A DNA stretch of 6,450 bases from an uncultured Chitinophagaceae bacterium (GTDB lineage: Bacteria > Bacteroidota > Bacteroidia > Chitinophagales > Chitinophagaceae), in the NCBI GenBank assembly GCA_946885665.1, contig CAMPGT010000228.1, positions 1 through 6,450 on the forward strand. The letters run 5' to 3'. This document shows positions 5,719-6,450 of this stretch, one piece after another. The position numbers and the translations under genes are program-made. The number at the start of each line of letters is the position of its first letter. The first letter of the stretch is position 1. The notes beneath the pieces were generated by a model. That model searched no databases and was not told the DNA's origin. It saw only the letters and a list, made by a program, of their open reading frames with translations.

Positions 5719-6450
5719 TTATTTGATGTCGGCGCTGTTGCTTACAAACGCAATCTTTTTGCTGTCGGGCGACCATGACGGCGTGTTGATGCTGCCCTGT
5801 CCGCCATACACATACCCGATCACTTTCACGTTTTTAGGATCATCAACCGGCGCGAGGTGCAAATAAACATGTTTGTAAAAGGGATGATCATCCGATTTTG
5901 CTTCTTCTTTCAGGAAAGATAAGTACACCATCCATTTCCCGTCGGGAGAAATATGCGGGAACCAGTCGTGAAAATCTCCGGCAGAAACCTGTTCCTGCTC
6001 ACTGCCGTCGGCTTTCATCCGCCATATCTTCATGTCGCCGGTACGGTTAGAATTAAAGTAAATGTATTTGCCATCGGGCGTGTACTCCGAACCGTCATCA
6101 AGTCCTTTGGCCGTGGTCAGTCTCTTTTCCTTACCTCCCTTTGCCGGTACCTCGTAGATGTCGAATTCGTCACTGCGCTGGCCGGTGAAGACAAGTTTCG
6201 TTCCGTCGGGCGACCAGCCATGCAGGTACGAAGGACCCTTCGGTGTAATCTGCCTGGGAGTTCCGCCGGTCACGGGAACAGTAAATATCACCGAGCCGCC
6301 GGCCTTTTGCACGCCGCTGCTGAGGCCGATCATTTTACCGTCGAAAGACAGAACGTGGTCGTTATTGTTGTTCTTCACATCGCCGGTATTGACGACCTCC
6401 GCCTTTTTCGCGTCAAGGTCAAAGCGGTAGATCAGGCCGCCGCTGTTATA
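5719..6450 (-). CDS. TolB/PD40-type beta-propeller protein (partial, N-terminus outside window)
   Basis: The C-terminal 243 residues of a WD40-like PD40 (TolB-type) beta-propeller. The frame is open to the right edge and begins there with YNSGGLIYRFDLDAKK, so the gene starts beyond the window. Five propeller repeats are visible through their SPDG-type motifs: SFDGKMIGLSS, WSPDGTKLVF, YTPDGKYIYFNS, ISPDGKWMVYLS and WSPDSKKIAFVS. Several segments (NNDHVLSFDGK, SYLHGWSPDG, GLDDGSEYTPDG, YGGQGSINTPSWSPDS) are typical of a well-populated Bacteroidota TolB-like family usually placed near carbohydrate-degradation genes. Such proteins are generally exported; the signal peptide would be outside the window. 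An internal GTG at 6378 is not the start, because matching family sequence continues upstream of it. It lies 17 bases before the dehydrogenase gene, which implies cotranscription. Function is unknown beyond a likely binding or scaffolding role. Confidence 0.92.
   Translation of the reverse strand, partial: YNSGGLIYRFDLDAKKAEVVNTGDVKNNNNDHVLSFDGKMIGLSSGVQKAGGSVIFTVPVTGGTPRQITPKGPSYLHGWSPDGTKLVFTGQRSDEFDIYEVPAKGGKEKRLTTAKGLDDGSEYTPDGKYIYFNSNRTGDMKIWRMKADGSEQEQVSAGDFHDWFPHISPDGKWMVYLSFLKEEAKSDDHPFYKHVYLHLAPVDDPKNVKVIGYVYGGQGSINTPSWSPDSKKIAFVSNSADIK

Noticed and set aside
5702..5776. ATG at 5776 as the start of the dehydrogenase gene
   Set aside because: It would overlap the end of the TolB-like gene by 58 bases and place 25 polar residues ahead of a good lipoprotein signal peptide that begins at 5701.
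6376..6378. GTG at 6378 as the start of the TolB-like gene
   Set aside because: The frame is open to the window edge, and upstream residues (SGGLIYRFDL) match the family, so this is an internal codon of a partial gene.

Overview
The window looks like a piece of a Bacteroidota chromosome, probably Chitinophagaceae or a relative. This is a family-level inference. The grounds are the protein types (a lipoprotein with a ThuA-like / sugar-dehydrogenase / PKD / cytochrome c / CBM architecture, and Tat-type RRxFL signals on a sugar isomerase and a Gfo/Idh/MocA oxidoreductase), the lack of Shine-Dalgarno sequences, and A-rich leaders before start codons.

All supported genes lie on the minus strand and read from the right end to the left, so they probably form one transcription unit. 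In transcription order they are: (1) the C-terminal 243 residues of a TolB/PD40 beta-propeller protein that runs off the right edge (5719-6450); (2) a lipoprotein with a degenerate ThuA-like domain, a soluble-glucose-dehydrogenase-like propeller and a PKD domain (3311-5701); (3) the cytochrome c and CBM6-like part of that same protein, in the same frame but separated by an in-frame TAA (2543-3310); (4) a Tat-signal sugar phosphate isomerase/epimerase-like TIM barrel (1684-2511); (5) a Tat-signal Gfo/Idh/MocA oxidoreductase (284-1666). Gaps between genes are 17, 31 and 17 bases. A clear rho-independent terminator for this strand sits at 230-258, just after the last stop codon.

The left end (1-193) holds a non-coding tandem array: three full 51-bp units plus a shortened, diverged fourth. 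It may continue beyond the window edge. Between it and the terminator there is only about 36 bp of unremarkable sequence.

The genes suggest an oxidative carbohydrate module in the cell envelope. The dehydrogenase would oxidise a sugar or sugar alcohol and normally pass electrons to its own fused heme domain. The exported isomerase and NAD(P)-type oxidoreductase would act on the same or derived sugars, perhaps keto-sugars. No substrate can be read from the sequence.

The most notable feature is the single in-frame TAA at 3311-3313. It cuts the fusion four codons before the CXXCH heme motif. The reading frame is intact on both sides, so this is a point nonsense change (or a sequencing error, or readthrough), not a frameshift. 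I saw no wholly unknown system. The oddities worth checking are the stop codon, the shrunken ThuA domain and the 51-bp repeats.
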